A stretch of DNA of 64,000 nt, taken from the NCBI RefSeq assembly GCF_003254115.1, contig NZ_QKZV01000002.1, forward strand, positions 186,001 through 250,000, given 5' to 3'. This document shows positions 26,117 through 34,627 of this stretch, one piece after another. The stretch comes from Hydrotalea sandarakina (GTDB taxonomy: Bacteria; Bacteroidota; Bacteroidia; Chitinophagales; Chitinophagaceae). The notes below the pieces were generated by a model that saw only the letters and a list, made by a program, of their open reading frames with translations, did not search any database and was not told the origin of the DNA. The translations under genes and the position numbers were made by a program. Position 1 is the first letter of the stretch, and each line of letters begins with the position of its first letter.

Positions 26117-27826
26117 ATGAACCCACAAAAAATACTGCAAAAGAAATATGGATGGATTGTACTTCTCATATTATTCGCATTGCTCATTTTACTATCGGCA
26201 CAATTACATACACGCATTGACCTTACAAAAGAGAAACGTTATTCATTAAGCACTTCAACAAAACAATTGCTGAACCAATTAGAAGGTGATGTAGAAATAA
26301 AAGTATTATTGAGTGGAAAATTAAGTGCAGGCTTCAGGAAACTAAAAAACAGTACTTCGGAATTATTAGAAAATTTTCGATCTTATTCTAATGGGCATCT
26401 TCATTTCACATTCATAAATCCCGGTGAGGGTTTATCCGATTCTCTCAAATTGCAGTTGTACGATAGTTTAGTGCACATGGGTATCAAGCCTTTTAATAAT
26501 CAATTGCAAGAAAGTGATGATGCGCAAACCGAAAGAATTATTTTTCCCGCCGCTATTGTTGAGTACAATGGAAAGTTAATTCCTGTTGATTTAATGAGTG
26601 GTAAAAGTGGCATGGATGAAGAAAGTACTTTGAATTATTCAGAGGCTTTGTTGGAATTTAAATTTGATGATGCTATTCAAAAATTAACTACCAAACAATT
26701 TCCCGTTGTTGCCTATGCTGTTGGAAATGGTGAGCCCTTAAATCCAACAGTAAATGATTTGTTTACGACCTTAAGCAACAATTATCGTTTTGGCATATTC
26801 GATTTGAAAAATGGTATTTTAAATGCCGATACCATCAAAGCATTAATGATTGTAAAGCCACAAACAGCGTTTACTGAAGATGAAAAAATTAAAATTGACC
26901 AATACATTATGCAGGGCGGAAATGTACTTTGGTTTATTGATAGATTATATGCTGAGTTCGATAGTTTACTTAGAGCTAAAAGTGATTTTGTAGCTTTTGA
27001 TAAAGGATTGAATATTGATGACCAGTTGTTTAAATATGGCGTAAGAATTAATCCCGATTTATTGCAGGATTTAAATTCAGCTAAACAACCTTTGGTAGTT
27101 GGCAATATGGGGGGGCAACCGCAAATACAACGCATACCATTTCCATATTACCCACTATTAACAGCACCGGAAAATCATCCCATTTCTCGAAATTTAGATC
27201 AAGTGTTGAGCATATTCCCATCATCAATTGATACCGTTGAGGCAAAAGGTATTAAAAAAACCGTGTTATTGGCAACCGATACAAGCAGTAGAAAATTGGG
27301 AACGCCTGCTATTGTTAGTTTAAGAAGCATACGAAGCGAAGGTGATTTGCAAACATTTACAGATAGTAAAGTACCTGTAGTGGTTTTATTAGAAGGGAAA
27401 TTCAAATCGCTTTATGCCAATCGGTTTGATAAAGCCATGCAAGATTCAGTTGAAAAACTAACGGGAGTGCCATTTATGTCGCAAGGTGAAAAAGTAGCCA
27501 GGCAAATTGTTGCCAGCGATGCGGATATTGTTACAAACGTTGTTACACAGTCTAATGGTCCATTACCCATGGGTACACAACAGTTTGAAAATTATCAGTT
27601 TGCCAATAAAGAATTCTTATTGAATTGTTTAGACTATTTAGTCGGTAATCGCGGAATCATTGAAACCAGAAATAAAGAATTTACGCTTCGGTTGCTGGAC
27701 AAAGCGAAAGTAAAAGATAATAAAACTTTTTGGCAGTTTATTAATATTGTTGTACCCATCGTTATTATATTACTGCTTGGTATAATTTTACAATGGTATA
27801 GAAAGAAAACATATACAAATATTTAA
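26117..27826 (+). CDS. gldG: Gliding-motility ABC transporter component GldG
   Basis: The 569-residue protein has one N-terminal membrane anchor (about residues 11-28) and one C-terminal anchor (about 545-563), with a large domain between that faces the periplasm. It matches GldG: DLTKEKRYSLSTSTKQLL at the start, the DUF4350/ABC-type auxiliary segment GGNVLWFIDRLYAE, and a C-terminal NCLDYLVGNRGIIETRNKEF. The TTG start at 26108 is possible; the ATG at 26117 is preferred. It is 59 nt downstream of gldF and is followed 4 nt later by terC. Confidence 0.9.
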   Translation: MNPQKILQKKYGWIVLLILFALLILLSAQLHTRIDLTKEKRYSLSTSTKQLLNQLEGDVEIKVLLSGKLSAGFRKLKNSTSELLENFRSYSNGHLHFTFINPGEGLSDSLKLQLYDSLVHMGIKPFNNQLQESDDAQTERIIFPAAIVEYNGKLIPVDLMSGKSGMDEESTLNYSEALLEFKFDDAIQKLTTKQFPVVAYAVGNGEPLNPTVNDLFTTLSNNYRFGIFDLKNGILNADTIKALMIVKPQTAFTEDEKIKIDQYIMQGGNVLWFIDRLYAEFDSLLRAKSDFVAFDKGLNIDDQLFKYGVRINPDLLQDLNSAKQPLVVGNMGGQPQIQRIPFPYYPLLTAPENHPISRNLDQVLSIFPSSIDTVEAKGIKKTVLLATDTSSRKLGTPAIVSLRSIRSEGDLQTFTDSKVPVVVLLEGKFKSLYANRFDKAMQDSVEKLTGVPFMSQGEKVARQIVASDADIVTNVVTQSNGPLPMGTQQFENYQFANKEFLLNCLDYLVGNRGIIETRNKEFTLRLLDKAKVKDNKTFWQFINIVVPIVIILLLGIILQWYRKKTYTNI

Positions 27827-27830
27827 TTGA

Positions 27831-28787
27831 ATGTCAGCTAATCAAATAGTTTACCTTGTTTTTGGTGTTGTGTTATTAATTGCTTTATCTGCTGATTTAG
27901 GATTGATGAGCAAGAAAGGGAAAGCCATAAACATGAAATCTGCAGTGTACCTTACCATTTTTTGGGTTGCATTAGCAATGGCTTTTTTTGTGTTTATGTG
28001 GATTGAAGAAGGACATAAAAGAGCCATAGAATATATTAGTGCTTATTTAATGGAATGGAGTTTGAGTATAGATAACATTTTTGTTTTTATCCTCATTTTT
28101 AATGCATTTAAAATAAAAGAAATATTTTATTCGAGGGTATTGCTGATAGGAATTTTAATGGCAATAATTTTACGTGTAATTTTTATTTCAATAGGGGTAG
28201 GCTTGGTTGAACGTTTTCATTGGGTATTGTATTTGTTTGGCATATTCCTGTTATATACCGGTTTTAAAATGTTTAAAGCTGATGATGAGAAAGAATTTAA
28301 TCCTAAGGAAAGCAGGGTGTATCTTTTTCTGCAAAAATTTTTACCATTAACTGCTTCTGATGGGAATGGCCGATTCATTATTCGAGTAAACAATAAACCC
28401 CAATACACTATTCTGTTTGTAACAGTGGTAATTTTAGCTACGGTTGATTTGGTATTTGCACTCGACTCAATTCCTGCTGTAATGGGTATTTCTCAAGATC
28501 GACTGATTATTTATACGTCCAACATATTTGCCATATTGGGGCTTCGTAGTTTGTTTTTTTTACTGCGGGGTGCCGTAAACAAATTTATATACCTTCAACA
28601 GGGTATTGCTATTGTGCTAATATTAATCGGGTTAAAAATGGTCGGTGAGCATTGGATAGATTTAATTTTAACCAAAAATGAACAGGTGTTTGTTTCATTA
28701 CTCTTAATTATAGTTTGTATAGGTGGGTCGGTATTGTATTCTATTTTTTATGTTAATCAACAACGGAAAAAAAATAAATTGTTGTGA
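27831..28787 (+). CDS. TerC/Alx-family membrane protein
   Basis: The 318-residue integral membrane protein has about nine predicted membrane segments. The TerC signature acidic motifs are visible: WSLSIDNIFVF near residue 75 and VFALDSIPAVMG near residue 210. Family members such as E. coli Alx and TerC are linked to manganese export and tellurite resistance; the ion here is unknown. It starts 4 nt after gldG and its stop overlaps the GTG start of the next gene (GTGA), so it is part of the gldF-gldG-terC-murF/alr transcript. Confidence 0.92.
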   Translation: MSANQIVYLVFGVVLLIALSADLGLMSKKGKAINMKSAVYLTIFWVALAMAFFVFMWIEEGHKRAIEYISAYLMEWSLSIDNIFVFILIFNAFKIKEIFYSRVLLIGILMAIILRVIFISIGVGLVERFHWVLYLFGIFLLYTGFKMFKADDEKEFNPKESRVYLFLQKFLPLTASDGNGRFIIRVNNKPQYTILFVTVVILATVDLVFALDSIPAVMGISQDRLIIYTSNIFAILGLRSLFFLLRGAVNKFIYLQQGIAIVLILIGLKMVGEHWIDLILTKNEQVFVSLLLIIVCIGGSVLYSIFYVNQQRKKNKLL

Positions 28788-31246
28788 GTTATTCAGTTCA
28801 ACAAATTGCCCATATTATTCATGCATCTGCAAAGATTAATTATCCATGCCATATCAATTATTTATTAACAGATACTCGGCAAGTAATTGATGCGGATAGT
28901 AGTTTGTTTTTTGCTTTAGGTACTCATCCCACTCGAAATGGTCATCATTATATCCCCATTGCTTATAATACCGGCATAAAAAATTTCGTGGTTCAATTTG
29001 ATTTTGACGATTCTCCGTACCCTGATGCCAATTTTTTTAAAGTGCATCAACCATTGTTGGCTTTGCAGCAATTAGCAGCTTTTCATCGGTCACAATTTAA
29101 TTTACCCGTAATTGGTATAACCGGCAGTAACGGAAAAACAATTGTAAAAGAATGGTTGTTTCAATTGCTTAATGCAGATTATAAAATAGTTCGCAGCCCG
29201 CGCAGTTACAACTCACAAATTGGTGTTCCACTAAGCGTTTGGCACATTGCAGCATATCATCAGTTGGGTATTTTTGAAGCAGGTATTTCTTTACCCAATG
29301 AAATGCAGGCATTGCAAAAAGTTATTCAACCAACCATAGGAATACTTACTTCCATTGGTGATGCTCATAATGAAGGATTTCAAAATTTGCAGCAAAAAAT
29401 TCAGGAAAAGTTATTGTTGTTTCAAGAAGTAGATTGTTTTATATATTGTACGGATGATCTTCCTGAAGAAACAATTTTGCCCAATGTTACCACTTTCTCT
29501 TGGGGAAGTAGTGCAACTGCTAAACTCCAAATTATTGACTATAATTATCAACTCAATAAAACAATTGTACATTACAAGCATAACGGAAATGCCGAAACGT
29601 TAGAAATACCGTTTACCGATAAAGCATCTATACACAATGTTTTAACCTGTTTTTGTTGTTTACTGTATTTGAAGGTTAATGAAGCTGTAATTCAGCAACG
29701 CATTCAGCTTTTACAACCTATAGATATGCGAATGCAATTAAAAAAAGGAATACAAGATTGTGTTATTATTAACGATAGCTATAGCAATGATATTGATTCC
29801 TTTGGAATTGCTTTAGACTATTTACAACAGCAAGCAGCCGGAAACAGAACAACAGTAATTGTTTCTGATTTTTTAGAATCAGGAATACCTACCCAACAGC
29901 TGTATGAAAATGTGGCGCAGTTATTAAAGCAAAAGAAAGTGAATCGTTGCATTGCTATTGGCAATAATATAGGCCATTATCAACATGCTATTGCGGCAGC
30001 AGTTGAAGAAGCATACTTTTTCATAGATACAACACATTTTCTAAATGAGTGGTTTCGTTTTTCTTTTCAGTCGGAATATATTTTACTAAAAGGTGCACGC
30101 AAGTATGCATTTGAAAGAATCGCCGCTATTTTAGAACTACAGGTACATGAAACAATTTTGGAGGTGAATTTAACCGCACTGGCAAATAATTTACGAACAT
30201 ATAGACAACTATTAGCACCCACTGTAAGAACAATGGCTATGGTAAAAGCATTTGGCTATGGCAGCGGGAGTATTGAAGTAGCAAAGGTTTTACAATTTTA
30301 CCACACAGATTATTTGGCTGTAGCTTACATTGATGAGGGGGTAAGTTTACGAAAAGCAGGTATTGCTTTGCCAATTATGGTAATGAATATTGAGGAGAGT
30401 GGTTTTAATGCCATGGTAGAATACGGATTAGAGCCTGAAATTTTTTCTTTTCAACTGTATCATCAATTACATAAGTTTTTGTTGGAACAAGGTATTGAAA
30501 ATTTTCCGGTGCATATTAAAGTTGATACCGGTATGCATCGCTTAGGCTTCAATCCAAATGAAGCCAATGCCTTAGGGAATTTGCTGATTGCCAATCATAC
30601 TATGCGCGTTAAATCAGTTTTTTCTCACTTAGCTTCTGCGGAAAATGCTTTGCATGATGATTTTACGAAACAACAAAATGATGCATTTATTTATTTCAGT
30701 TCAGTTTTGCAATCCATTTTAAATTATCAATTTTTACGCCACATTGCTAATTCCGCAGCTATTGTTCGGCATAAAAACTTGCAATACGATATGGTACGTT
30801 TAGGTATTGGTTTGTATGGTGTTAATAGTGCAGCTGAAACCAATTTGCATTTACAGCCTGTTGCATCATTAAAAACAACCATTGCTCAAATCAAACATTT
30901 AAAGCCCGGCGATAGTGTAGGTTATAATCGAACAGCAATTGTTCAAGCGCCCACAACCATTGCTACCATTCGGATTGGGTATGCTGATGGGTTTAGTAAA
31001 CGTTTAAGTAACGGTATAGGGTTTGTGTTTATAAACGGATATCGTGCACCTGTAATTGGAAGCGTATGTATGGATATGACTATGATCAATATTTCACACA
31101 TACCCAATGTAAAAGAAGGTGATAGTGTAGAAATTTTTGGAAAAAATATTAGTGTTGAAGAAGTAGCAAAATGGTGCTCAACCATACCTTATGAAATTTT
31201 AACCGGTATAAGTCAAAGGGTTAAAAGGGTATACCTAAATGAATAA
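28784..31246 (+). CDS. Bifunctional MurF / alanine racemase fusion
   Basis: The 820-residue protein has an N-terminal MurF-type UDP-MurNAc-tripeptide:D-Ala-D-Ala ligase domain (about 1-450), with P-loop GITGSNGKT near residue 112 and INDSYSNDIDSF near residue 330. A C-terminal alanine racemase domain (about 455-820) follows. It has the PLP-lysine in MAMVKAFGYGSGS near residue 490, the HIKVDTGMHRLGF segment, and the second catalytic region VGYNRTA. It thus makes D-Ala and, through the D-Ala-D-Ala unit, its addition to the peptidoglycan precursor. The start is GTG, translationally coupled to terC. MurF-Alr fusions are known in Bacteroidota. Confidence 0.95.
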   Translation: MSYSVQQIAHIIHASAKINYPCHINYLLTDTRQVIDADSSLFFALGTHPTRNGHHYIPIAYNTGIKNFVVQFDFDDSPYPDANFFKVHQPLLALQQLAAFHRSQFNLPVIGITGSNGKTIVKEWLFQLLNADYKIVRSPRSYNSQIGVPLSVWHIAAYHQLGIFEAGISLPNEMQALQKVIQPTIGILTSIGDAHNEGFQNLQQKIQEKLLLFQEVDCFIYCTDDLPEETILPNVTTFSWGSSATAKLQIIDYNYQLNKTIVHYKHNGNAETLEIPFTDKASIHNVLTCFCCLLYLKVNEAVIQQRIQLLQPIDMRMQLKKGIQDCVIINDSYSNDIDSFGIALDYLQQQAAGNRTTVIVSDFLESGIPTQQLYENVAQLLKQKKVNRCIAIGNNIGHYQHAIAAAVEEAYFFIDTTHFLNEWFRFSFQSEYILLKGARKYAFERIAAILELQVHETILEVNLTALANNLRTYRQLLAPTVRTMAMVKAFGYGSGSIEVAKVLQFYHTDYLAVAYIDEGVSLRKAGIALPIMVMNIEESGFNAMVEYGLEPEIFSFQLYHQLHKFLLEQGIENFPVHIKVDTGMHRLGFNPNEANALGNLLIANHTMRVKSVFSHLASAENALHDDFTKQQNDAFIYFSSVLQSILNYQFLRHIANSAAIVRHKNLQYDMVRLGIGLYGVNSAAETNLHLQPVASLKTTIAQIKHLKPGDSVGYNRTAIVQAPTTIATIRIGYADGFSKRLSNGIGFVFINGYRAPVIGSVCMDMTMINISHIPNVKEGDSVEIFGKNISVEEVAKWCSTIPYEILTGISQRVKRVYLNE

Positions 31247-31281
31247 AAAAAAGCATCGCTTCATTCAAGAAGCAATGCTTT
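31243..31281 (-). terminator. Hairpin terminator for the Gly/Tyr-rich gene
   Basis: AAAGCATCGCTTC (31250-31262) pairs with GAAGCAATGCTTT (31269-31281), 13 bp with one mismatch. The flanking A run at 31244-31250 is a T run on the minus strand. Confidence 0.7.
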
Positions 31282-31311
31282 GTAAGGTAATCATAGAACA
31301 CAATGTATTTA

Positions 31312-31367
31312 AAAAACCGGCTACATTATACCTCAAATCATTTCCTGTATGCCCACTGCCGGTTTTT
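31312..31367. terminator. Possible bidirectional terminator
   Basis: AAAAACCGGC (31312-31321) is the exact complement of GCCGGTTTTT (31358-31367) around a 36-nt loop. A run and T run flank both sides. It lies directly after the minus-strand gene's stop codon. Confidence 0.5.
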
Positions 31368-31369
31368 AA

Positions 31370-31903
31370 TTAATTGTCAGAAGGAGTTCCATCATATCCA
31401 TTATAGTAAGTAGGCTTATTACTATTATTATTGTTATAGTAGGTAGAACCCTGTTTATAATAATTCTTTCTGGCATTACTGATGGCTTGATCTCTTTCTT
31501 GTTTCAATTCTCTAATGGTAGCTCTTCTTTCTTTTCCGGTCATACTATCATCTTCGCGGGCAGACCTGATTTTTTGGTCATAATCATGTTGTATGGCCAT
31601 TATTTCGCGGTCCAATCTTGAAGGCCTTGGATTATAACCATAACCATAATCGTAATATGGATAAGGATAATATCCATACCAAGGGTAACCAAAACCAAAA
31701 CCTAAGCCCAAGCCTACATAAGGACTATAATAAGGTGCATAATAAGGAGCATAACCTCCCACTACCACTGTTGTTCTTCCTCCTTTTAAACCGCCACCAC
31801 CAAATCCTCTTTGAAAAGTGCCGTTACTAAAATGAGGTTTTACTGTTGCTGAAGCTCCGGTAACAATCATCAGAGCAAATGCAGCTATTAATAATTTTTT
31901 CAT
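31370..31903 (-). CDS. Secreted Gly/Tyr-rich protein of unknown function
   Basis: The 177-residue protein starts at the ATG at 31903 with a signal peptide (MKKLLIAAFALMIVTGASA). It then has a Gly/Tyr/Pro-rich region (about 25-85, GYAPYYAPYYSPYVG and similar), a charged helical segment rich in Arg/Glu/Asp (about 90-140) and an Asn/Tyr-rich tail. Longer in-frame starts up to 32011 exist but put the signal peptide inside the protein. This resembles small exported Bacteroidota proteins with a YXY-rich domain and a DUF-like helical region. I do not recognise a function; a cell-surface or envelope role is an inference. Confidence 0.7.
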   Translation of the reverse strand: MKKLLIAAFALMIVTGASATVKPHFSNGTFQRGFGGGGLKGGRTTVVVGGYAPYYAPYYSPYVGLGLGFGFGYPWYGYYPYPYYDYGYGYNPRPSRLDREIMAIQHDYDQKIRSAREDDSMTGKERRATIRELKQERDQAISNARKNYYKQGSTYYNNNNSNKPTYYNGYDGTPSDN

Positions 31904-32090
31904 AATCTTCAAATTTTTGTTGTTCGGATATATGACTATAAAAGGATACAGAAATAACATGGCATGACAAGAAAAATGCAGGTTATAACATTTATTTAAA
32001 TATTCAGCCACTTAACCCTATTGATGTACTGGATTTTTGATAAAAAAACAGGTTTAAGCAGGAAACTTATATTTATTTGGTTAAAAACCT

Positions 32091-32098
32091 TACTTTTG
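32091..32098 (+). promoter_or_regulatory. -7 element of tRNA-Leu
   Basis: A perfect TACTTTTG lies 11 nt before the mature tRNA 5' end. A TTTG at 32076-32079 is too close to be a standard -33 element. Confidence 0.5.
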
Positions 32099-32109
32099 CG
32101 TCCCCGAAT

Positions 32110-32191
32110 GCGGATGTGGCGAAATTGGCAGACGCACTAGACTTAGGATCTAGCGCCGCAAGGCATGTGGGTTCGACCCCCTCCATCCGCA
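32110..32191 (+). tRNA. tRNA-Leu, anticodon UAG
   Basis: The acceptor stem GCGGATG (32110-32116) pairs with CATCCGC (32184-32190), with discriminator A at 32191. The anticodon stem CTAGA/TCTAG encloses the loop CTTAGGA, giving anticodon TAG at 32144-32146 for CUA-family leucine codons. A variable arm and the T loop GTTCGACCC are visible. The 3' CCA is not encoded. It stands alone, 60 nt upstream of the trigger factor start. Confidence 0.95.
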
Positions 32192-32253
32192 CAAAATTTA
32201 CCAATATTCCGCTTTTTTAAGTGGATTTTTTTAATAGGAAAATAACAAGCATT

Positions 32254-33621
32254 ATGGCAAATGTAACCCGTGAGAACCTGGGCGAATTAAACGATAAAAT
32301 TATAGTTACCCTTTCTAAAGAGGACTATCTTCCCGATTTTGAAAAAAGTTTAAAAAAATACGCTAAAACAGCCAATATTCCCGGTTTCCGTAAAGGGATG
32401 ATTCCGGTTGGCCTTATAAAAAAAATGTATGGCCAAAGTGTTTTTAGTGAAGAAATAATGCGCCAGGTTGAAAAATCACTGTTTGACTATTTGCAAAATG
32501 AAAAGCTTGATATTTTTGCTCAACCCTTGCCTGTTGAACAAACTACCCCTGCTTTGGATATGAATAATCCATCTGATTATTCTTTTGCTTTTGAAATTGG
32601 GTTGAAACCAAACGTGGCTATAGACGTTACAAAACTGCAAGTAAAGCAATATAAAGTGAATGTTACGGATGAGATGGTTGATCAGGAAATAGACCGCTTG
32701 CAAGTTCGCAATGGTAAAATGACTGAACCTGAAACCGTTACCGGTGATGATAATGTTTTAAACGTAAAATTTGTTGAAACTGATAAAGAAGGTAACGAAG
32801 TGGAAGGTGGAATTACCAAAGAAAATTCTTTATTGGTTAAATATTTTGCCGAAAAATTCAGAAAGAATTTAATGGGCAAAAAAGCCAATGATACGATTCA
32901 TTTGCAACTGAAGAAAGCTTTTGACGATAAAGAATTAGAATTTATTTTGTCAGATTTAGGATTGGAAAAAGGTAAAAAGGAAGACGAAAACCGTTACTTT
33001 AACTTATACATTACCAAAGTAGGTTTGGTTGAACGTCCTGAATTAAATGAAGCATTTTTCGAAACCGTTTATCCGGGTAAAAACATCAAAACAATTGATG
33101 AATTTAAAGCGGCTGTAAAAAAAGAAATTGAAGGATACTATGAGGCCCAGGCGCTTAATCAAGTGCACGACCAAATTTATCACCAATTATTAGAACATAC
33201 CCATTTCTCATTCCCTGAAGCATTTTTAAAGCGTTGGTTGCAGGTAAGCGGTGAAAAAGCTAAAACAACTGAAGAAGTTGAAGCCGAGTTCCCTACGTTT
33301 AAGGAACAATTAAAGTGGACACTTATTAATAATCAATTAACAGCTGATTTTAAAGTAGAAGTACTTCCGGATGATATTCGCAATTTGGCTAAACAACAAT
33401 TGCTACAATACCTTGGTGGTCAATTGAATTTGGCCGATAATGAACAATGGATTGAAGATTATGCTACTCGTATGATGCAGGATAAGAAATTTGTGGAAGA
33501 TAGTTATCACCGTATTGCTACCGAAAAAATGTTTACTGCAGTAGCTGAAAAAGTAAATAAAACTGAGGAAGCCATTAGCGCGGAAGAGTTTGCTGAAAAA
33601 CTGCATCACCACCATCATTAA
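32254..33621 (+). CDS. tig: Trigger factor with C-terminal poly-His tail
   Basis: The 455-residue protein is a ribosome-associated chaperone with peptidyl-prolyl isomerase activity. The ribosome-docking loop IPGFRKGMIP is at about residues 43-52. A middle FKBP-like region (about 150-240) and the C-terminal chaperone arms follow. The ATG at 32254 matches the usual N-terminus (MANVTRENLGELNDK); a GTG at 32221 is in frame but unlikely. The last residues are LHHHHH, five histidines, unusual for a natural trigger factor C-terminus in my experience. A terminator follows. Confidence 0.93.
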   Translation: MANVTRENLGELNDKIIVTLSKEDYLPDFEKSLKKYAKTANIPGFRKGMIPVGLIKKMYGQSVFSEEIMRQVEKSLFDYLQNEKLDIFAQPLPVEQTTPALDMNNPSDYSFAFEIGLKPNVAIDVTKLQVKQYKVNVTDEMVDQEIDRLQVRNGKMTEPETVTGDDNVLNVKFVETDKEGNEVEGGITKENSLLVKYFAEKFRKNLMGKKANDTIHLQLKKAFDDKELEFILSDLGLEKGKKEDENRYFNLYITKVGLVERPELNEAFFETVYPGKNIKTIDEFKAAVKKEIEGYYEAQALNQVHDQIYHQLLEHTHFSFPEAFLKRWLQVSGEKAKTTEEVEAEFPTFKEQLKWTLINNQLTADFKVEVLPDDIRNLAKQQLLQYLGGQLNLADNEQWIEDYATRMMQDKKFVEDSYHRIATEKMFTAVAEKVNKTEEAISAEEFAEKLHHHHH

Positions 33622-33648
33622 TAGTTTTTTAAATCACTATTATTATAT

Positions 33649-33684
33649 AAAAGGTTGCTTCATTCTGCAGGCAACCTTTTTTTT
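33649..33684 (+). terminator. Rho-independent terminator of tig
   Basis: AAAAGGTTGC (33649-33658) pairs with GCAACCTTTT (33671-33680) around a 12-nt loop, followed by TTTT. It is 27 nt past the tig stop. Confidence 0.85.
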
Positions 33685-33789
33685 ATTCACCTTAGGTGTA
33701 ATCAAAAGCTTAGCAAACAGTAAATGAGCAATTATTTTGAGAAGCGAAAATTGGCAATTGGTTGAAATGTTTTTTCAATTTATATAAAA

Positions 33790-34518
33790 TTATCCGTATA
33801 ACTCTAAATGAATATCCTTTCTATCATATCCTAAAGCTAATATTCTTTCTTTCGCTTCATCAATCATGTTCTTCCAACCACATAAATAAAATGAAGCTGC
33901 GGTTTTATTGGTTTGTAAAAGTTGTTCATAAACTTGATGAACATATCCGGTATAATGCCCCGGTTCATGAACTTCGTGCTCTCTGGAAAAACAAACGTGG
34001 AAATGAAAATTGGGTTCAACTTTAGTCAATTCTCTCAATTCATTAAGGTATAAACCGTCCGTAAATTTTCTGCACCCAAATATTAAATGTATTTGGTGGT
34101 GTGGAATTTTGTGTTCATGTATATACCGCACCATTGAACGAAAGGGGGCAATACCGGTGCCCGTACAAATTAAGAAAATATTTTTTTCAATTTTTTCGGG
34201 TAATATAAATTTACCTAAAGGACCTCTTAATAAAAATTCAGTACCAATGCCGGCTTCATTAAATAAATAATTGGTGCCGGCACCACCTTCTAAATAAACA
34301 ATAATCAATTCAAAAATATTTGTGCCATTCGGTGCTGATGCAATTGAATAACTGCGCCATCTTTTATTTTTTTGTTCATGAATGGGTAAATCTAAAGTTA
34401 CAAACTGACCGGGAATGAAATCAAATTTTTCTATTTCCGGAACTTGAATAAAAAACTTTTTAGTTTGTGATGTTTCCTTTTCAATTGCTACTATAATGCC
34501 CTTTTGCCAATCTTTCAT
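33790..34518 (-). CDS. Ferredoxin-NADP(+) reductase-like FAD oxidoreductase
   Basis: The 242-residue protein has an FAD-binding domain with RWRSYSIAS near residue 53 (the RxYS flavin motif) and GTNYLFNEAG. An NAD(P)-binding domain follows with CTGTGIAPFRSMVRYI near residue 117 and a late YLCGWKNMIDEAKERIL. This is the ferredoxin/flavodoxin-NADP reductase family, close to Fpr and the reductase part of flavohaemoproteins. It moves electrons between NADPH and a ferredoxin or flavodoxin. No partner carrier is in the neighbourhood, so the acceptor is unknown. Confidence 0.9.
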   Translation of the reverse strand: MKDWQKGIIVAIEKETSQTKKFFIQVPEIEKFDFIPGQFVTLDLPIHEQKNKRWRSYSIASAPNGTNIFELIIVYLEGGAGTNYLFNEAGIGTEFLLRGPLGKFILPEKIEKNIFLICTGTGIAPFRSMVRYIHEHKIPHHQIHLIFGCRKFTDGLYLNELRELTKVEPNFHFHVCFSREHEVHEPGHYTGYVHQVYEQLLQTNKTAASFYLCGWKNMIDEAKERILALGYDRKDIHLELYG

Positions 34519-34571
34519 TTGCTTATTTTTTTCTAAATTTAAAATTTAGTGTTTAAATGAATGCTGTTTTT

Positions 34572-34602
34572 GAAAAAAAATACCCCGAATTTTCGGGGTA
34601 TT
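34572..34602 (-). terminator. Rho-independent terminator of the subtilase gene
   Basis: AATACCCCGA (34579-34588) pairs with TCGGGGTATT (34593-34602) with a 4-nt loop. The adjoining A run (34573-34580) is a T run on the minus strand. It lies 26 nt past the subtilase stop. Confidence 0.85.
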
Positions 34603-34627
34603 GTAATGATAATGGTGAAAAATTGGT

